Shown: positions 1 through 8,902, numbered from the stretch's first letter. The stretch is 64,000 nucleotides of DNA from Pyrobaculum oguniense TE7 (GCA_000247545.1 CP003316.1:2327233-2391232); one strand, 5' to 3'. The notes: generated from the letters alone by a model not told the origin. Numbers and translations: made by a program.

Positions 1-67
1 AACTCACTTCGGAAATAGAAAGTCATTTGTTGGGTAAGCCTTTTAAAATACTCTAGTTCCGCCCTTT

Positions 68-760
68 GTGAACGCCGAATTGCTGGTGTGGTTTTATGCG
101 GGTATCTTTGCCGGCGTTCTGTCTACGGCGGTGGAGGAGCCCGCCTATGCGTCAATCATCGTCATGCCGCTGATGTTAGCCGTGGGGGAGCAACCGCAGG
201 TCGTCGTGTTGAGCTTTACGATCTCAACAGGTCTTTCAGGTTTGCTGAATTTAGTATACCAAAAATTCGGCGGACAGGGGGCGGTGATTCATTTTGACCG
301 TCTACAGAGTGTCCCAGTACTACTCGGCGTGGTGATCGGCGTAGTCGTATACATAGTGCTTTCCTGGGAACTTCTAAAGTTTTTGATAGCTACCAGCGCT
401 TTAGCGACTGCTGTTAAGATAGCCTCCCCTGAAATCTTCCCCATAAAGGCCCCGGCGCGGCTGAGGAGCGTTGTCAACTTCCTAGCAGGCTTCCTAGACT
501 CCATATTAGGCACGACACTGTCATTTGCCTTCGTCAGAGTCATATTCGGCGAAGTGGAGGCCCTTATCCCCCTTCTTCGCACGTTAGAGGCAACTGAGGC
601 CGTTGCGTTGAAGGGCAAGGTAATTATCGGCGGCATACTTGCAGGTCTGGGGATCTTCACAGGTCAGCGCCTAGTGTCCTGCACCCGCTCTAAACTAGCT
701 GAATACGCTGTCACTACCGCCCTAGCAGTATTCGCCATATGGATACTGATTTTGTCGTGA
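68..760 (+). CDS. TauE/SafE-like membrane permease
   Basis: The 230-residue protein is almost entirely hydrophobic, with about six to seven membrane segments. It opens with a glycine/alanine-rich helix and has a second similar segment after about residue 120, the two-half layout of the TauE/SafE (sulfite/sulfonate/anion exporter) family. No catalytic motif can be read, so the substrate is unknown. Start: GTG at 68, with a TTTTAAAATA element at 41-50, about 26 bases upstream, typical of a leaderless archaeal gene. It stands alone on this strand, and the convergent acyl-CoA synthetase ends 78 bases downstream. Family assignment is by overall pattern only; another small polytopic carrier family is possible. 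Confidence 0.6.
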   Translation: MNAELLVWFYAGIFAGVLSTAVEEPAYASIIVMPLMLAVGEQPQVVVLSFTISTGLSGLLNLVYQKFGGQGAVIHFDRLQSVPVLLGVVIGVVVYIVLSWELLKFLIATSALATAVKIASPEIFPIKAPARLRSVVNFLAGFLDSILGTTLSFAFVRVIFGEVEALIPLLRTLEATEAVALKGKVIIGGILAGLGIFTGQRLVSCTRSKLAEYAVTTALAVFAIWILILS

Positions 761-837
761 CTTCCATAGTCGCCGTAGGGTCTGAGATAAAAAAGACGGC
801 GTGAGCCAAAAAACTAAGGCTTTGTGCGGTTTAAGGC

Positions 838-2478
838 CTATTTCAGCGCGTTCTTGAACTGCTCCCTGAGTACTTTCTTGTCTATCTTGCCCGTTCCGGT
901 GAGCGGCAACTGGTTGACGAATATCACCTTGTCAGGTAGCCACCACTTGGGTATCTTCCCCGCGTCGACGAATTTCTGCAAGTGGTTTATTATGTCTTGC
1001 TCCGTGGCCGCAGCGCCCGGCTTGAGGATCACCACGGCGACTGGGCGCTCGCCCCACTTCTCGTGTGGGACTCCGATGACTGCGACTTGCGCGACGGCGG
1101 GGTGTGTGGCGATTAAGTCTTCTAGTTGCAGGGAGGATATCCACTCGCCCCCGGATTTGATAACGTCTTTGGCCCTGTCCACTATGCGGAGGCGGCCGTC
1201 TGGATACCACACGGCGACGTCGCCGGTTCTGAACCAGCCCCCTCGGAATGACTCTCTGGTCTTCTCGGGGTCTCCCAAGTATTCAGGCGTCACCCAAGGC
1301 GCCTTAACGATTATCTCTCCCATAGTCTTCCCGTCGCGCGGGACGGGGTTGAGATTCTCGTCGGCTACCACCAGGTCTACAAACGGTATGGGCAGACCCG
1401 TCGCTGTTAGGACGCTGTAGTACTCCTCGACGTCTTGAGGCAACTTCTCCGTGGGTCTGAAATACCCAAGCGTCAGGACCGGCGCTGTCTCCGTGAGCCC
1501 GTAGCCAACTCTCGGGATGAACCCGGCTTCGGCCGCTCTTTTCGCCAGCTCCTTCGGGAGGGCTGCGCCGCCTACGACAAATATTGGCTTCACCTCTCTA
1601 ATCTTGTTTACGTACTTGGGAAACTCGGGCGCCGTGAGCAACATATAGAGCATTGTCGGCACGCCTGCCAAGCTCTTCACCCTCTCTTCCGCTATTAGCT
1701 TAACCACGTGGTTGGGGTCAAACCGGCCGGGGTACACTTGCCTCCACCCCATAAGGGCGAAGGTCCAGGGCGTGCCCCAGCCGTGGACGTGGAACATGGG
1801 GACCAGCTGTAGGAAGGTGCACACCTCCTCAGCGCACTCAGGCCTCGCGAAGCCCCGAGCCACTGAAAACATCAAGGCGCTGGACATGGTGTGTAGCGTT
1901 AGCGCCCTGTGGGTGAAGTAGGCGCCCTTCGGCTTGCCGGTAGTCCCGCTGGTGTATCCAATTGTCGCGATGGTGTCCTCGCTGAGATCGGGGAAGGGCC
2001 TTGGCTCTCCGCTTTTTATCACGTCCTCGATTTCCGGGTCCTTGCCCACGGCGCCGGCCCCATCCGATATCTGTATGTATATCTGGACGGTCTTGAGGTG
2101 CGGCCTAATCTTCTCCACGAGGGGGGCGAAGTCCCTGTGGTATACCAAGGCCTTGTCGCCGGCGTGGTTGATTATGTACACCAAGTCCTCCGGAGCGAGA
2201 CGGACGTTTAGGGGGTGTAGTATGGCGCCCATCCCGGGGACCGCCCAGTAGAGGTCGAAGTGCCATATGGTATTCCAGTCCATAGTGGCTACCTTGTCCC
2301 TAGGCCCGATGCCCAAGCGCCTAAGCCCGTCGGCCAGCCGGAGAGTCCTCTCGTATTCCCTGGCATATGTCGATCTTATGTTATTGCCGTGCGGGGGGAG
2401 ATGCGCAACTTCTACATCGCCGTTTATCTCTTTTACATACTCCCAAATCTTATTTAATGTGAGATTGTACCTCTCCAT
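838..2478 (-). CDS. AMP-forming acyl-CoA synthetase
   Basis: This 546-residue member of the ANL superfamily activates a carboxylic (fatty) acid with ATP to an acyl-adenylate and then to the CoA thioester. The phosphate-binding motif TIGYTSGTTGKPKG lies near residue 175. The later core motifs are also present: GYGLTETAP, the WFRTGDVAVW hinge region with Asp, DRAKDVIKSGGEWIS, and the C-terminal catalytic lysine in the segment LTGTGKIDKKVLR. Length is normal for medium/long-chain ligases; the chain length used cannot be told from sequence. The gene is single, and an inverted repeat sits just upstream of its TATA-like stretch (see 2516-2550), so it is probably regulated. Confidence 0.88.
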   Translation of the reverse strand: MERYNLTLNKIWEYVKEINGDVEVAHLPPHGNNIRSTYAREYERTLRLADGLRRLGIGPRDKVATMDWNTIWHFDLYWAVPGMGAILHPLNVRLAPEDLVYIINHAGDKALVYHRDFAPLVEKIRPHLKTVQIYIQISDGAGAVGKDPEIEDVIKSGEPRPFPDLSEDTIATIGYTSGTTGKPKGAYFTHRALTLHTMSSALMFSVARGFARPECAEEVCTFLQLVPMFHVHGWGTPWTFALMGWRQVYPGRFDPNHVVKLIAEERVKSLAGVPTMLYMLLTAPEFPKYVNKIREVKPIFVVGGAALPKELAKRAAEAGFIPRVGYGLTETAPVLTLGYFRPTEKLPQDVEEYYSVLTATGLPIPFVDLVVADENLNPVPRDGKTMGEIIVKAPWVTPEYLGDPEKTRESFRGGWFRTGDVAVWYPDGRLRIVDRAKDVIKSGGEWISSLQLEDLIATHPAVAQVAVIGVPHEKWGERPVAVVILKPGAAATEQDIINHLQKFVDAGKIPKWWLPDKVIFVNQLPLTGTGKIDKKVLREQFKNALK

Positions 2479-2515
2479 TATAGGTTGATTTTTTAATATT
2501 TATAAGTTTTACCCT

Positions 2516-2550
2516 TTTCAAGATTTTAAGTTTGTCAAAGAATCTTGAAA
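2516..2550. promoter_or_regulatory. 10-bp perfect inverted repeat before acyl-CoA synthetase
   Basis: TTTCAAGATT at 2516-2525 and its exact complement AATCTTGAAA at 2541-2550 are separated by 15 bases. The element lies 38-72 bases before the acyl-CoA synthetase start (2478, minus strand), just outside its A/T-rich TATA region near 2490-2508, and 57 bases before the divergent methylase start. The position suits an operator for a dimeric regulator. A transcript hairpin is less likely, since it is upstream of both genes. The binding protein is unknown. Confidence 0.5.
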
Positions 2551-2606
2551 TGTGGGTCCCAGCCGCAGACAGCTTTTTGAAATATCGGTATTGCCGTATA
2601 ACATAG

Positions 2607-3221
2607 ATGTTCAGAAACAAAAAAGAGCTTGAGCTCTTCGTAGAGGAGCTCCCCGTCTTTGAGAAGCCTAAGCTGAGACTTGAGCAGTACCCCACCGACG
2701 CGGGGCTAGTCGCAACGGCGGTTTGGGATGCCCATATGCGGGGCTTACTGGTAGATGTCGTGGATCTCGGTTGCGGGACGGGGCGCTTTGCTCTCGCCGC
2801 CGCGGCGATGGGGGCGAGGCATGTGCTATGCATCGACGTGGATGTGGAGGCATTGAAGGTTGCCAGAAAAGCCGCCGAGGAGATGGGCGCATCTGCGGTG
2901 GACTTCCTCAACGCCGACGCCACAAAAATAGAGCTGAGGCGCCGGTTCCGCGCCGCGTTTCAAAACCCGCCATTTGGCATATGGACCCCGAGGGGGACCG
3001 ACATTGCATTTCTAATGGCGGCGCTTAGGCTAGCCGATGTGGTCTACACCATACACAAGCTCCCTACTCTAGAGTACGTTGTTGGTAAGGTTGCTGAGCT
3101 GGGCTTTGAGCTAAGGGTCTTGGAGAAGGCGGTTATTAACATCAAGCCGATGTATAGACACCACAGGAAGAGGTTGCACAAGGTGGAAGTCTTCCTAGCC
3201 TTCGTAAGCCGGAGAGCTTAA
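2607..3221 (+). CDS. METTL5-like RNA N6-adenine methyltransferase
   Basis: A 204-residue class I SAM-dependent methyltransferase. Motif I DLGCGTGRFALAAA is near residue 57, an acidic residue follows at the end of strand 2 (IDVDVEAL), and the catalytic NPPFGIWTPRGTD sits near residue 118. NPPF is the signature of enzymes that methylate an exocyclic amino group of adenine. The order and length match the archaeal METTL5 family, whose eukaryotic member methylates small-subunit rRNA. A Trm112-like protein, the usual partner of METTL5 in eukaryotes, is encoded at 37992-38417; whether the two pair here is inference. Confidence 0.78.
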   Translation: MFRNKKELELFVEELPVFEKPKLRLEQYPTDAGLVATAVWDAHMRGLLVDVVDLGCGTGRFALAAAAMGARHVLCIDVDVEALKVARKAAEEMGASAVDFLNADATKIELRRRFRAAFQNPPFGIWTPRGTDIAFLMAALRLADVVYTIHKLPTLEYVVGKVAELGFELRVLEKAVINIKPMYRHHRKRLHKVEVFLAFVSRRA

Positions 3222-3243
3222 AAATTGCTACAACTGTGCTGAC

Positions 3244-4245
3244 ATGTCGTATATACCGGTCCAGGTACGGGCTACTCGGGTGCCTCGGAGGACCGCCACG
3301 CTGTTCGTGGCCTTATTCCTAGCGCTAATCATAGCCGCGGTGGTCGCCGCGCTTTCTGTATACACCCTACCTGCAGGCGTTGTGGCTGTCGTGGTGGACC
3401 CAGTTTCTGGCACCATCAGCAAGCCTGTACTCGGACCTGCGCTAGGCTTAAAGGCGCCTTGGGCATACCTAATTGAGGACACCTACGCCATAGAGATCAT
3501 AGAATTCGCCCAAAAGGAGAGGGCGGCTGGGAGGTGGACCTTCTCGGCCCCCGAGGTGTTGACTAAGGATGGTGTCGTCGTCACGGTGGAGATGGTGGTC
3601 CGCTACAGGATAGTGCCGGAGCGCTTTGACGAGCTTATCAAGAGGTTCCCCCAGGTGGACTACGACGACAAGGTGCTGGTGCCGAAGGCTAGGCAACTTA
3701 TACGCGACATAATCTCGAAGGTCACGCTGGACGAGCTGATAGCAAACCGTGACGTAATTGCGAAACAGATCGAAGAGTCATACAGAACTGCTGTGGAGAA
3801 TGACCCCGCCGTGGCGGGACTTATAACAATTCTCGACGTCAACGTCCAGAACTTCGTCCTCCCGCAACAGATTACAGACGCCATAAACCGCAAAGTGGCG
3901 GCTCAGCAAGACGCCATCCGCGCCCAGTTTGAGAGGCAGAGGGTTGAGGAGCTCGCCCGCGCCAATTTTACCAGGACGGTCCTCGCCGCCATGGCTGAGG
4001 CCAATGCCACGATAACTAGGGCAAGGGCCCAGGCCATGCAAGTCATGTTGGTGGCCAACGCTACTAGGGCCGCCATTGAGATGATTATAAGAGCCGCCGG
4101 CGCCAATGCCACAGAGGCGGCTAGGCTGGCTGAGCTCTACGTATACTTAGCCGGGCTGAGGGAGGTGGCGCAGACGGGCAACGTCCAGATTGTGGCCGTC
4201 TCGGGAGGGGGGCAGGTGGTGCCGGTAATTCCGCTGACCCGATGA
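3244..4245 (+). CDS. SPFH/prohibitin (band 7) membrane protein
   Basis: A 333-residue protein with one strong N-terminal membrane segment (about residues 18-41, rich in Ala, Ile, Leu and Val). An SPFH domain follows from about residue 50 to 200, with the typical stretch LTKDGVVVTVEMVVRYRI. After it comes a long, charged, alanine-rich helical region (about 200-300) that probably forms a coiled coil. Family members assemble into ring-like membrane scaffolds and often partner with proteases. The next gene overlaps by 4 bases (ATGA) and a signal peptidase follows, so a role in membrane protein quality control is a reasonable inference. Start ATG is at 3244. Confidence 0.85.
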   Translation: MSYIPVQVRATRVPRRTATLFVALFLALIIAAVVAALSVYTLPAGVVAVVVDPVSGTISKPVLGPALGLKAPWAYLIEDTYAIEIIEFAQKERAAGRWTFSAPEVLTKDGVVVTVEMVVRYRIVPERFDELIKRFPQVDYDDKVLVPKARQLIRDIISKVTLDELIANRDVIAKQIEESYRTAVENDPAVAGLITILDVNVQNFVLPQQITDAINRKVAAQQDAIRAQFERQRVEELARANFTRTVLAAMAEANATITRARAQAMQVMLVANATRAAIEMIIRAAGANATEAARLAELYVYLAGLREVAQTGNVQIVAVSGGGQVVPVIPLTR

Positions 4246-4580
4246 ACAAGTACCTAGCGGCGGCGCTGGCGGTTGCAGTCTTCTCCGCCTCACTCTCCAT
4301 CCTCGCTCCGCGCCTCGCTCCCATAGTGCTTAGAATCGGTGCCGTCGCCCTCCTCGTCGTGGGGGCTCTGTGGCTTTACGAATACTTGACAGCTCGGCCT
4401 CCGCCGTTGGCAAGGCGTGTGTTGGACATAGTGAAGGCCCGCGGCCCCGTCGCCCTAAAGGAAATCGCTGTGGAGACGGGCGGAAGCTACGAGGAGGTCG
4501 TAGAGGCCGTGGAATACTTGGTCCAGAAAGGGCTGCTTAGGCGCATAAAAAAGGGCGACGAGGAGTATTACGACGTATGA
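4242..4580 (+). CDS. Two-TM protein with winged-helix domain
   Basis: A 112-residue protein: two membrane segments in residues 3-48, then a short linker and a compact helix-turn-helix domain (about 55-112) with the pattern RGPVALKEIAVETGGSYEEV and a wing ending KKGDEEYYDV. It overlaps the SPFH gene by ATGA and so is translationally coupled. In many genomes the SPFH partner is an NfeD protein; here that position is held by a membrane-anchored winged-helix protein. Whether the wing binds DNA or a protein cannot be told. No family name is assigned. Confidence 0.72.
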   Translation: MNKYLAAALAVAVFSASLSILAPRLAPIVLRIGAVALLVVGALWLYEYLTARPPPLARRVLDIVKARGPVALKEIAVETGGSYEEVVEAVEYLVQKGLLRRIKKGDEEYYDV

Positions 4581-4608
4581 TTTATAAAGGAGGAGAATTG
4601 CCGAAGGA

Positions 4609-5202
4609 GTGAAGGGCTGGGTCAAAGACCTGCTTTGGTTCGTGGCGATTGTCATTGCGCTCGTCGCCTACTCCGCCGCGTCGGGGGTGGCGTGGCCTAT
4701 CGCAGTAGTCTCATCGTACAGCATGGAGCCTACGATGAGAGTGGGAGACTTCGTGCTCCTCTCCGGCGCGTCTTGTGCATCAGTTACCCCCGGCGACGTG
4801 GTGGTCTACGTGGCGAAGAACCCCAGCTGGTACGGCAGCTGGATAATTCACAGAGTCTACGAGAAGCAACAAACTGGGGGCAACTGCGCCCTTGTGACGT
4901 GGGGCGACAACAACAACCTCCCCGACCAAGCAGTCGGCGAACCGCCAGTGTCGAAAAACATTGTGGGTAAGGTCGCCTTGACCGTGCCCTACATTGGCGT
5001 CTTCCCCCTCGTGGTTAGGCCCCAAGGCGTCGGCAACGAGGCCATGGCGGCGTGGATAGGCAGACTGGTCATATTCGGCGCCGCCGTCTACGCCTTCTAC
5101 TACTACTTCAAGGCCGGCGAAAGGGAGCTCAAGAGGAGAGGCGGCAAGCCCCGCGCGAAGGCGGTTAAAAGAAAGGCGACCTTCTGGCGTGAGGAGTATT
5201 AG
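4609..5202 (+). CDS. Signal peptidase I, archaeal/ER type
   Basis: A 197-residue membrane protease that removes signal peptides on the outer face of the membrane. It has an N-terminal membrane segment, the catalytic serine in SSYSMEPTMRVGDFVLL (about residue 36), the histidine replacing bacterial lysine in WIIHRVYE, and the WGDNNN box. Ser/His use places it in the S26B group shared with the eukaryotic SEC11. A second membrane segment near residue 150 and a basic C-terminal tail follow. Start is GTG 4609; a nearby TTG at 4598 runs into a stop after four codons. The gene shares four bases with the end of the convergent MFS gene. Confidence 0.88.
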   Translation: MKGWVKDLLWFVAIVIALVAYSAASGVAWPIAVVSSYSMEPTMRVGDFVLLSGASCASVTPGDVVVYVAKNPSWYGSWIIHRVYEKQQTGGNCALVTWGDNNNLPDQAVGEPPVSKNIVGKVALTVPYIGVFPLVVRPQGVGNEAMAAWIGRLVIFGAAVYAFYYYFKAGERELKRRGGKPRAKAVKRKATFWREEY

Positions 5203-6458
5203 GCGAGCTCCTCCAGCTCTCTCCCGGCGCTTTCCACGCCTCTCATCTGCCACCACAAGGCACTGGTTAGGCCCATTGACCACAGCGCAACGAGCAGGGC
5301 GAGGAAGAGGTGCACGCCTATGACCCCCTCCAGGAAGACGGCCCCTGCGTTGGCCAGCCACGCCCCGGCTGTGACTAGGCCAACTGCGGTCGACCTCACG
5401 GCGGTGGGGAACAACTCGCTTTCCAGCACGCTGATTGAGGCCCAAGCCCACTCCGAGAAGACCAAGTTGAGGAACAACACAGACGCGTATATCCACGCCG
5501 GCGAGCCGTGGACTGCCGCCAAGGCGATGGCTGTGGCAAGCCCGCCTGCGAAGGCCGCGGTGAAGGACAGCTTCCTGCTCTTGTCAATAAGAGGTAGCAA
5601 CAAGAAGGCGCCAACTGCCGCGCCGAGGTTGGCAACGGCGACGTTTATCGGGGCGAACTCGGCCCCGTATGCGAAGCCCGGAGCATAAGGCACGTAGTAC
5701 GCGGCGATGTTATAGGTAATGAGTTGGGCCGTGAAGGCTACGGCCAAGAGCGCTATGCGGCCCCAGTACCCCCTCAGCGAGCCTTTCTGAGGCTGAGGCG
5801 GAGGCAAAGAGACGCCGTACCTCTTGGCGAGGGCCTCGGCCTCCGCCAGTCTCCCACGTGCCGCAAGCCACCGAAGCGACTCGGGGACGTGGAGCCTCGC
5901 CACCAACACTAAGACGGCGAGGGCTATGGCTGTGTAGAAGGTGTAGAGCACTGCGGTTTTGGGATCCCCCGTCAGCTCGGCGTAGTAGAGCGACGCCGCG
6001 GCCAGAATAGCGGCGCCGACGTTCCAGAAGTTGGCCGCGAGCATTAACGCCGTCCCGCGGCGGCGCGGCGGCGTAAGCTCGGCAAGCGCCGAGTAGGCCG
6101 GCCCCACCTCGCCGCCAACGCCGAAGTTTATCACCGAGGTGGTGGCTAACGCAACGGGGAGGGTCAACGCCCCGGCCCAAAACGTGGCAGCGAAAGCTAC
6201 GGCGCCGGCTGTGTATATTAAGAGGGATGTTATCAGACCTAGCCTCCGTCCCAAGACGTCCCCCACCCACCCCAGCACCAAGGCCCCCAGCATGAAGAAG
6301 AGAGAGTTTACGGCAAAGATCAATGGGGCCTCCGAGACTAGCCCCTCGATTAAGTATATAGTGGCGGGCACCAACGTGAACAGAACTCCGTCGAGGAAAA
6401 AGCTGGCGCTCACAATGGCAAAGAGGCCCCAGTGGATCCTTTTCCAACTCTCAGGCAT
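5199..6458 (-). CDS. MFS transporter (sugar/organic acid porter type)
   Basis: The 419-residue protein has twelve predicted membrane helices in two halves. The major-facilitator loop signature GWVGDVLGRRLGLI lies between helices 2 and 3 (about residues 63-76), and the RRGTALM segment near residue 130 matches the sugar-porter branch. A hydrophilic central loop lies near 195-225. Substrate is unknown. The stop codon overlaps that of the convergent signal peptidase (5199-5202, TTAG). It is monocistronic, with about 620 gene-free bases before purC upstream. Confidence 0.82.
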   Translation of the reverse strand: MPESWKRIHWGLFAIVSASFFLDGVLFTLVPATIYLIEGLVSEAPLIFAVNSLFFMLGALVLGWVGDVLGRRLGLITSLLIYTAGAVAFAATFWAGALTLPVALATTSVINFGVGGEVGPAYSALAELTPPRRRGTALMLAANFWNVGAAILAAASLYYAELTGDPKTAVLYTFYTAIALAVLVLVARLHVPESLRWLAARGRLAEAEALAKRYGVSLPPPQPQKGSLRGYWGRIALLAVAFTAQLITYNIAAYYVPYAPGFAYGAEFAPINVAVANLGAAVGAFLLLPLIDKSRKLSFTAAFAGGLATAIALAAVHGSPAWIYASVLFLNLVFSEWAWASISVLESELFPTAVRSTAVGLVTAGAWLANAGAVFLEGVIGVHLFLALLVALWSMGLTSALWWQMRGVESAGRELEELA

Positions 6459-7040
6459 AATAAACTAATCCAAATTACTATTAATAATTTATCTGCGTAG
6501 ATAATGGCGTGGCCATCTTCGAGACTTAGTCACCTCAACAGGAGCGAGCAACAGACGTGGGCTATGTTGCGGATATTGCCATCGCGGCCGCTACAGAATC
6601 TTTGGTGCTGTGTTAGTTAATAGAACATTCAGAATATTGATCAGACGCGAAGAAATAACGCGCTGACAAACAGAGTAACCAAAGGATGGATAATACTATG
6701 GCAAGAATAGAGGCAGAGGTGTATAGCAGCCATATATACAAGACAGGAGTATAGACGCCGTGTTCGACATCATTTACAAAACAGAAGGCTCTTGAACGGC
6801 TGTGATATGCCTAAATCCCCGATATTTACGCCGCGGCATTAGTTACATGAAGTGGCGCAAAAGCCGCCTTATCACCCATGCCGAGAATTTGCAAGGCGGC
6901 TTGGTAGCACACCCGCGGCTCTGAGGCGCTTCTTTGCCAGATCGCACAGCTTGGCTGGCTAGATGCCAGCTGTATGGCTTTTCTTTTTATTTAGATGGTT
7001 AAACAGAGATATCGAATAGGCCTCTTAGAGATGGATTGCA
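6459..7040. other. Gene-free stretch
   Basis: About 580 bases between the divergent MFS gene and purC. Only short frames broken by stops are seen on either strand, no tRNA arms, and no repeat that I recognise. One short run on the + strand reads VGYVADIAIAAATESLVL and then stops, which could be the relic of a lost gene, but I cannot identify it. Confidence 0.5.
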
Positions 7041-7058
7041 TTTAAGTTAACATTTAAA
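7041..7058. promoter_or_regulatory. Candidate purine operator (Pur box), purC
   Basis: TTTAAGTTAACATTTAAA, 38 to 21 bases before the purC GTG. Its second half is also the likely TATA box (TTTAAA at -26), so a bound protein would block promoter recognition. It is one of seven copies of TTTAA-N8-TTAAA found before purine genes in this window. Confidence 0.65.
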
Positions 7059-7078
7059 ATGGGGGCTCATCTTCATAC

Positions 7079-7783
7079 GTGGAGCTGGTGTATGAGGGGA
7101 AGGCGAAGAGGGTATATAAATCAGGCGGTCTCTACGTAATGGAGTTTAAAGACGAGGTGACCGCGGGGGACGGAGCTGTGAGAGCTACGGCACCGGGAAA
7201 GGGTGCACTTGCCGCTGAGACGAGCTATCTGCTGTTCCGCTACGTCTCTCCAGCCGTGCAGACGCACCTAGTCGACTTCAAACCCCCAAACGCCCTGGTG
7301 GTGAAACCGGCTGAGGTCCTCCCCGTCGAGGTAATAGTCAGGTTCAAGGCATACGGCAGCATCTTGAAGAGGATGCCCAGGCTTAGGTCTCTCCAGCCCC
7401 TTTTTAGACCCATTGTGGAGTTCCACTACAAAGACGACGCCCTCCACGACCCGTTGATCTACCCGCAGGAGGTTGCAGAGGCAGGAATCGCCTCCGATGC
7501 CGAGGTGGCTGAGATAGAGCGCGCCGCCCTCGCCGCAGCCAAGGCGCTTAGGGATCTCTACGCAAGGGCAGGTTGCGACTTCGTAGACGTGAAGTTCGAA
7601 TTCGGCAAGGTCGGAGGCCGGCTTGTCCTTGTCGACGAGATCTCCGGCGACACCTTTAGGCTTCTGTGTAACGGCGAGCATTTAGACAAGGAGTACTTCC
7701 GCAAGACAAGAGACGCAACAGGGCTAGTGGAGCGCTATAAAAAGTTGCTAGAACTTACGAAAAGCCTATTGCAAAATTCATAG
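7079..7783 (+). CDS. purC: SAICAR synthase PurC
   Basis: The 234-residue enzyme joins aspartate to CAIR using ATP, giving SAICAR in purine synthesis. It starts MELVYEGKAKRVY, the standard PurC opening with the nucleotide-binding lysines. It also shows EVTAGDG, the VIVRFKAYGS segment, and the late VLVDEISGDTFRL motif (near residue 185) whose acidic residues bind metal. Length is normal. Start GTG 7079 is placed by the TTTAAA element at -26. It is transcribed alone ahead of the purN-folD-purM unit, with a Pur box directly on its promoter. Confidence 0.95.
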   Translation: MELVYEGKAKRVYKSGGLYVMEFKDEVTAGDGAVRATAPGKGALAAETSYLLFRYVSPAVQTHLVDFKPPNALVVKPAEVLPVEVIVRFKAYGSILKRMPRLRSLQPLFRPIVEFHYKDDALHDPLIYPQEVAEAGIASDAEVAEIERAALAAAKALRDLYARAGCDFVDVKFEFGKVGGRLVLVDEISGDTFRLLCNGEHLDKEYFRKTRDATGLVERYKKLLELTKSLLQNS

Positions 7784-7995
7784 CTTTCGCGTGTCCCATA
7801 ATACAACACCAACAATACGGAGCGACTCAACACGCGGCCAACGAGCCAAGCAAGCTATTTAATAAGGGGCGTAAACGCCTTTGACATAGGCGGAGGCTGT
7901 GCCATCAACGCGGTAGGGGCGCCCGGTGAGGGACGTAATCTCTCCGCAAAGCTGATGACGTCCCGTCTCTAGCTGTGGCAACAGGCGTTTATGTC

Positions 7996-8013
7996 TTTAG
8001 GTATTCACTTAAA
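7996..8013. promoter_or_regulatory. Candidate Pur box, purN operon
   Basis: TTTAGGTATTCACTTAAA, one mismatch from TTTAA-N8-TTAAA. On the other strand it reads TTTAAGTGAATACCTAAA, close to the purS copy. It lies 82 to 65 bases before the purN start and upstream of the TATA region. Confidence 0.55.
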
Positions 8014-8044
8014 TATCATAGGGTAAACTCTGTAGGCATATCCT

Positions 8045-8064
8045 CTGAAAAATTTATTTTTCAG
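8045..8064. promoter_or_regulatory. Perfect palindrome over the purN TATA box
   Basis: CTGAAAAAT-TT-ATTTTTCAG: two exactly complementary 9-base arms with a 2-base centre, spanning -33 to -14 relative to the purN GTG and covering the AATTTATTTT element. It may be a second operator or may only reflect an A/T-rich promoter with symmetric flanks. Confidence 0.45.
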
Positions 8065-8077
8065 CTTAAATGGAAAC

Positions 8078-8902
8078 GTGAAGTTGGGAGTCTTAGCCTC
8101 GTGGCGGGGGACTAACTTCAAGGCGATTCTTGACCACATACGGCTAGGCGTGTTGAAGGGCGTAGAGCCGGCTGTGTTGATCTACAGCGACGAGAAGGCG
8201 CCGGTGCGCGAGATCGCGGAGAAATACGGTGTAGAGGCTGTTTTCGTAAAACATCGCGGGGTGCCTAGGGGGGAGCGGGAGAGAGAAATGATAGAGGTGC
8301 TTGAAGGCCGGGGCGTAGACGTGGTGGCGTTGGCGGGCTACGACTACGTCTTAAGCAAGGAGTTCATAGAGAGCTTCAACTTAGTCCTCAACATCCACCC
8401 CTCCCTCCTCCCCTTCGCCGGGGGGAAGGGGATGTACGGGATGAGAGTCCACATGGAGATCTATCGCGCCGGGGTAAAGGTTACGGGGCCCACTGTACAC
8501 GTAGTGGACGAGTCGGTAGACGGCGGCCCCATTGTGGATCAATGGCCTGTCTACATAGCCGACGTTTACACTCTGCCGCTCAGCACTGAGGAGAAGGTGC
8601 AAATAATCGCAGATCGGGTTCTCATATTTGAGCACCGGCTCTACTCCAGAGTCCTCCAAGCCGTCGCCGACGGCTTGCTTGAGCTGAGAGAAGAGCGGGT
8701 GAAGGCACCAAGGGTGGTGGAGGAGGGCGGAAAGATTAAGGTGGAGGAGGTGGAAATCGTCGTGAAAAGGGCCTTACTCACGGTAGACGAGGCGTGGAGG
8801 AGGGCCTGGGAGGAAAGGCAGAGGATATACGTCGAGTATCAGCTCAAGGAGTGGGCCACCAAGCCACTCCACTTAATCCTGCCGCCATGGTTACGTGGAT
8901 AA
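8078..8902 (+). CDS. purN: GAR formyltransferase PurN, long form
   Basis: This enzyme transfers a formyl group from a folate-type carrier to glycinamide ribotide. The catalytic Asn-His-Asp set is visible: NIHPSLLPF (about residue 106) and the Asp in TVHVVDESVDGGPI (about 146). The usual PurN is about 200 residues; this protein has 274, with about 75 extra charged C-terminal residues, including a run of Val/Lys/Glu and an aromatic-rich end. The opening lacks the usual SGxG loop form, having VLASWRGTNF instead. It heads a tight purN-folD-purM operon (16-base and 4-base overlaps), coupling the enzyme to its cofactor supply. Confidence 0.9.
   Translation: MKLGVLASWRGTNFKAILDHIRLGVLKGVEPAVLIYSDEKAPVREIAEKYGVEAVFVKHRGVPRGEREREMIEVLEGRGVDVVALAGYDYVLSKEFIESFNLVLNIHPSLLPFAGGKGMYGMRVHMEIYRAGVKVTGPTVHVVDESVDGGPIVDQWPVYIADVYTLPLSTEEKVQIIADRVLIFEHRLYSRVLQAVADGLLELREERVKAPRVVEEGGKIKVEEVEIVVKRALLTVDEAWRRAWEERQRIYVEYQLKEWATKPLHLILPPWLRG

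Noticed and set aside
824-1420. 198-codon open frame opposite the acyl-CoA synthetase
   Set aside because: Antisense to clear conserved motifs; it is a shadow frame of GC-rich coding DNA.
7925-7975. GGTGAGG / CTGATGA boxes resembling a C/D sRNA
   Set aside because: C box has mismatches and D' and C' would overlap.
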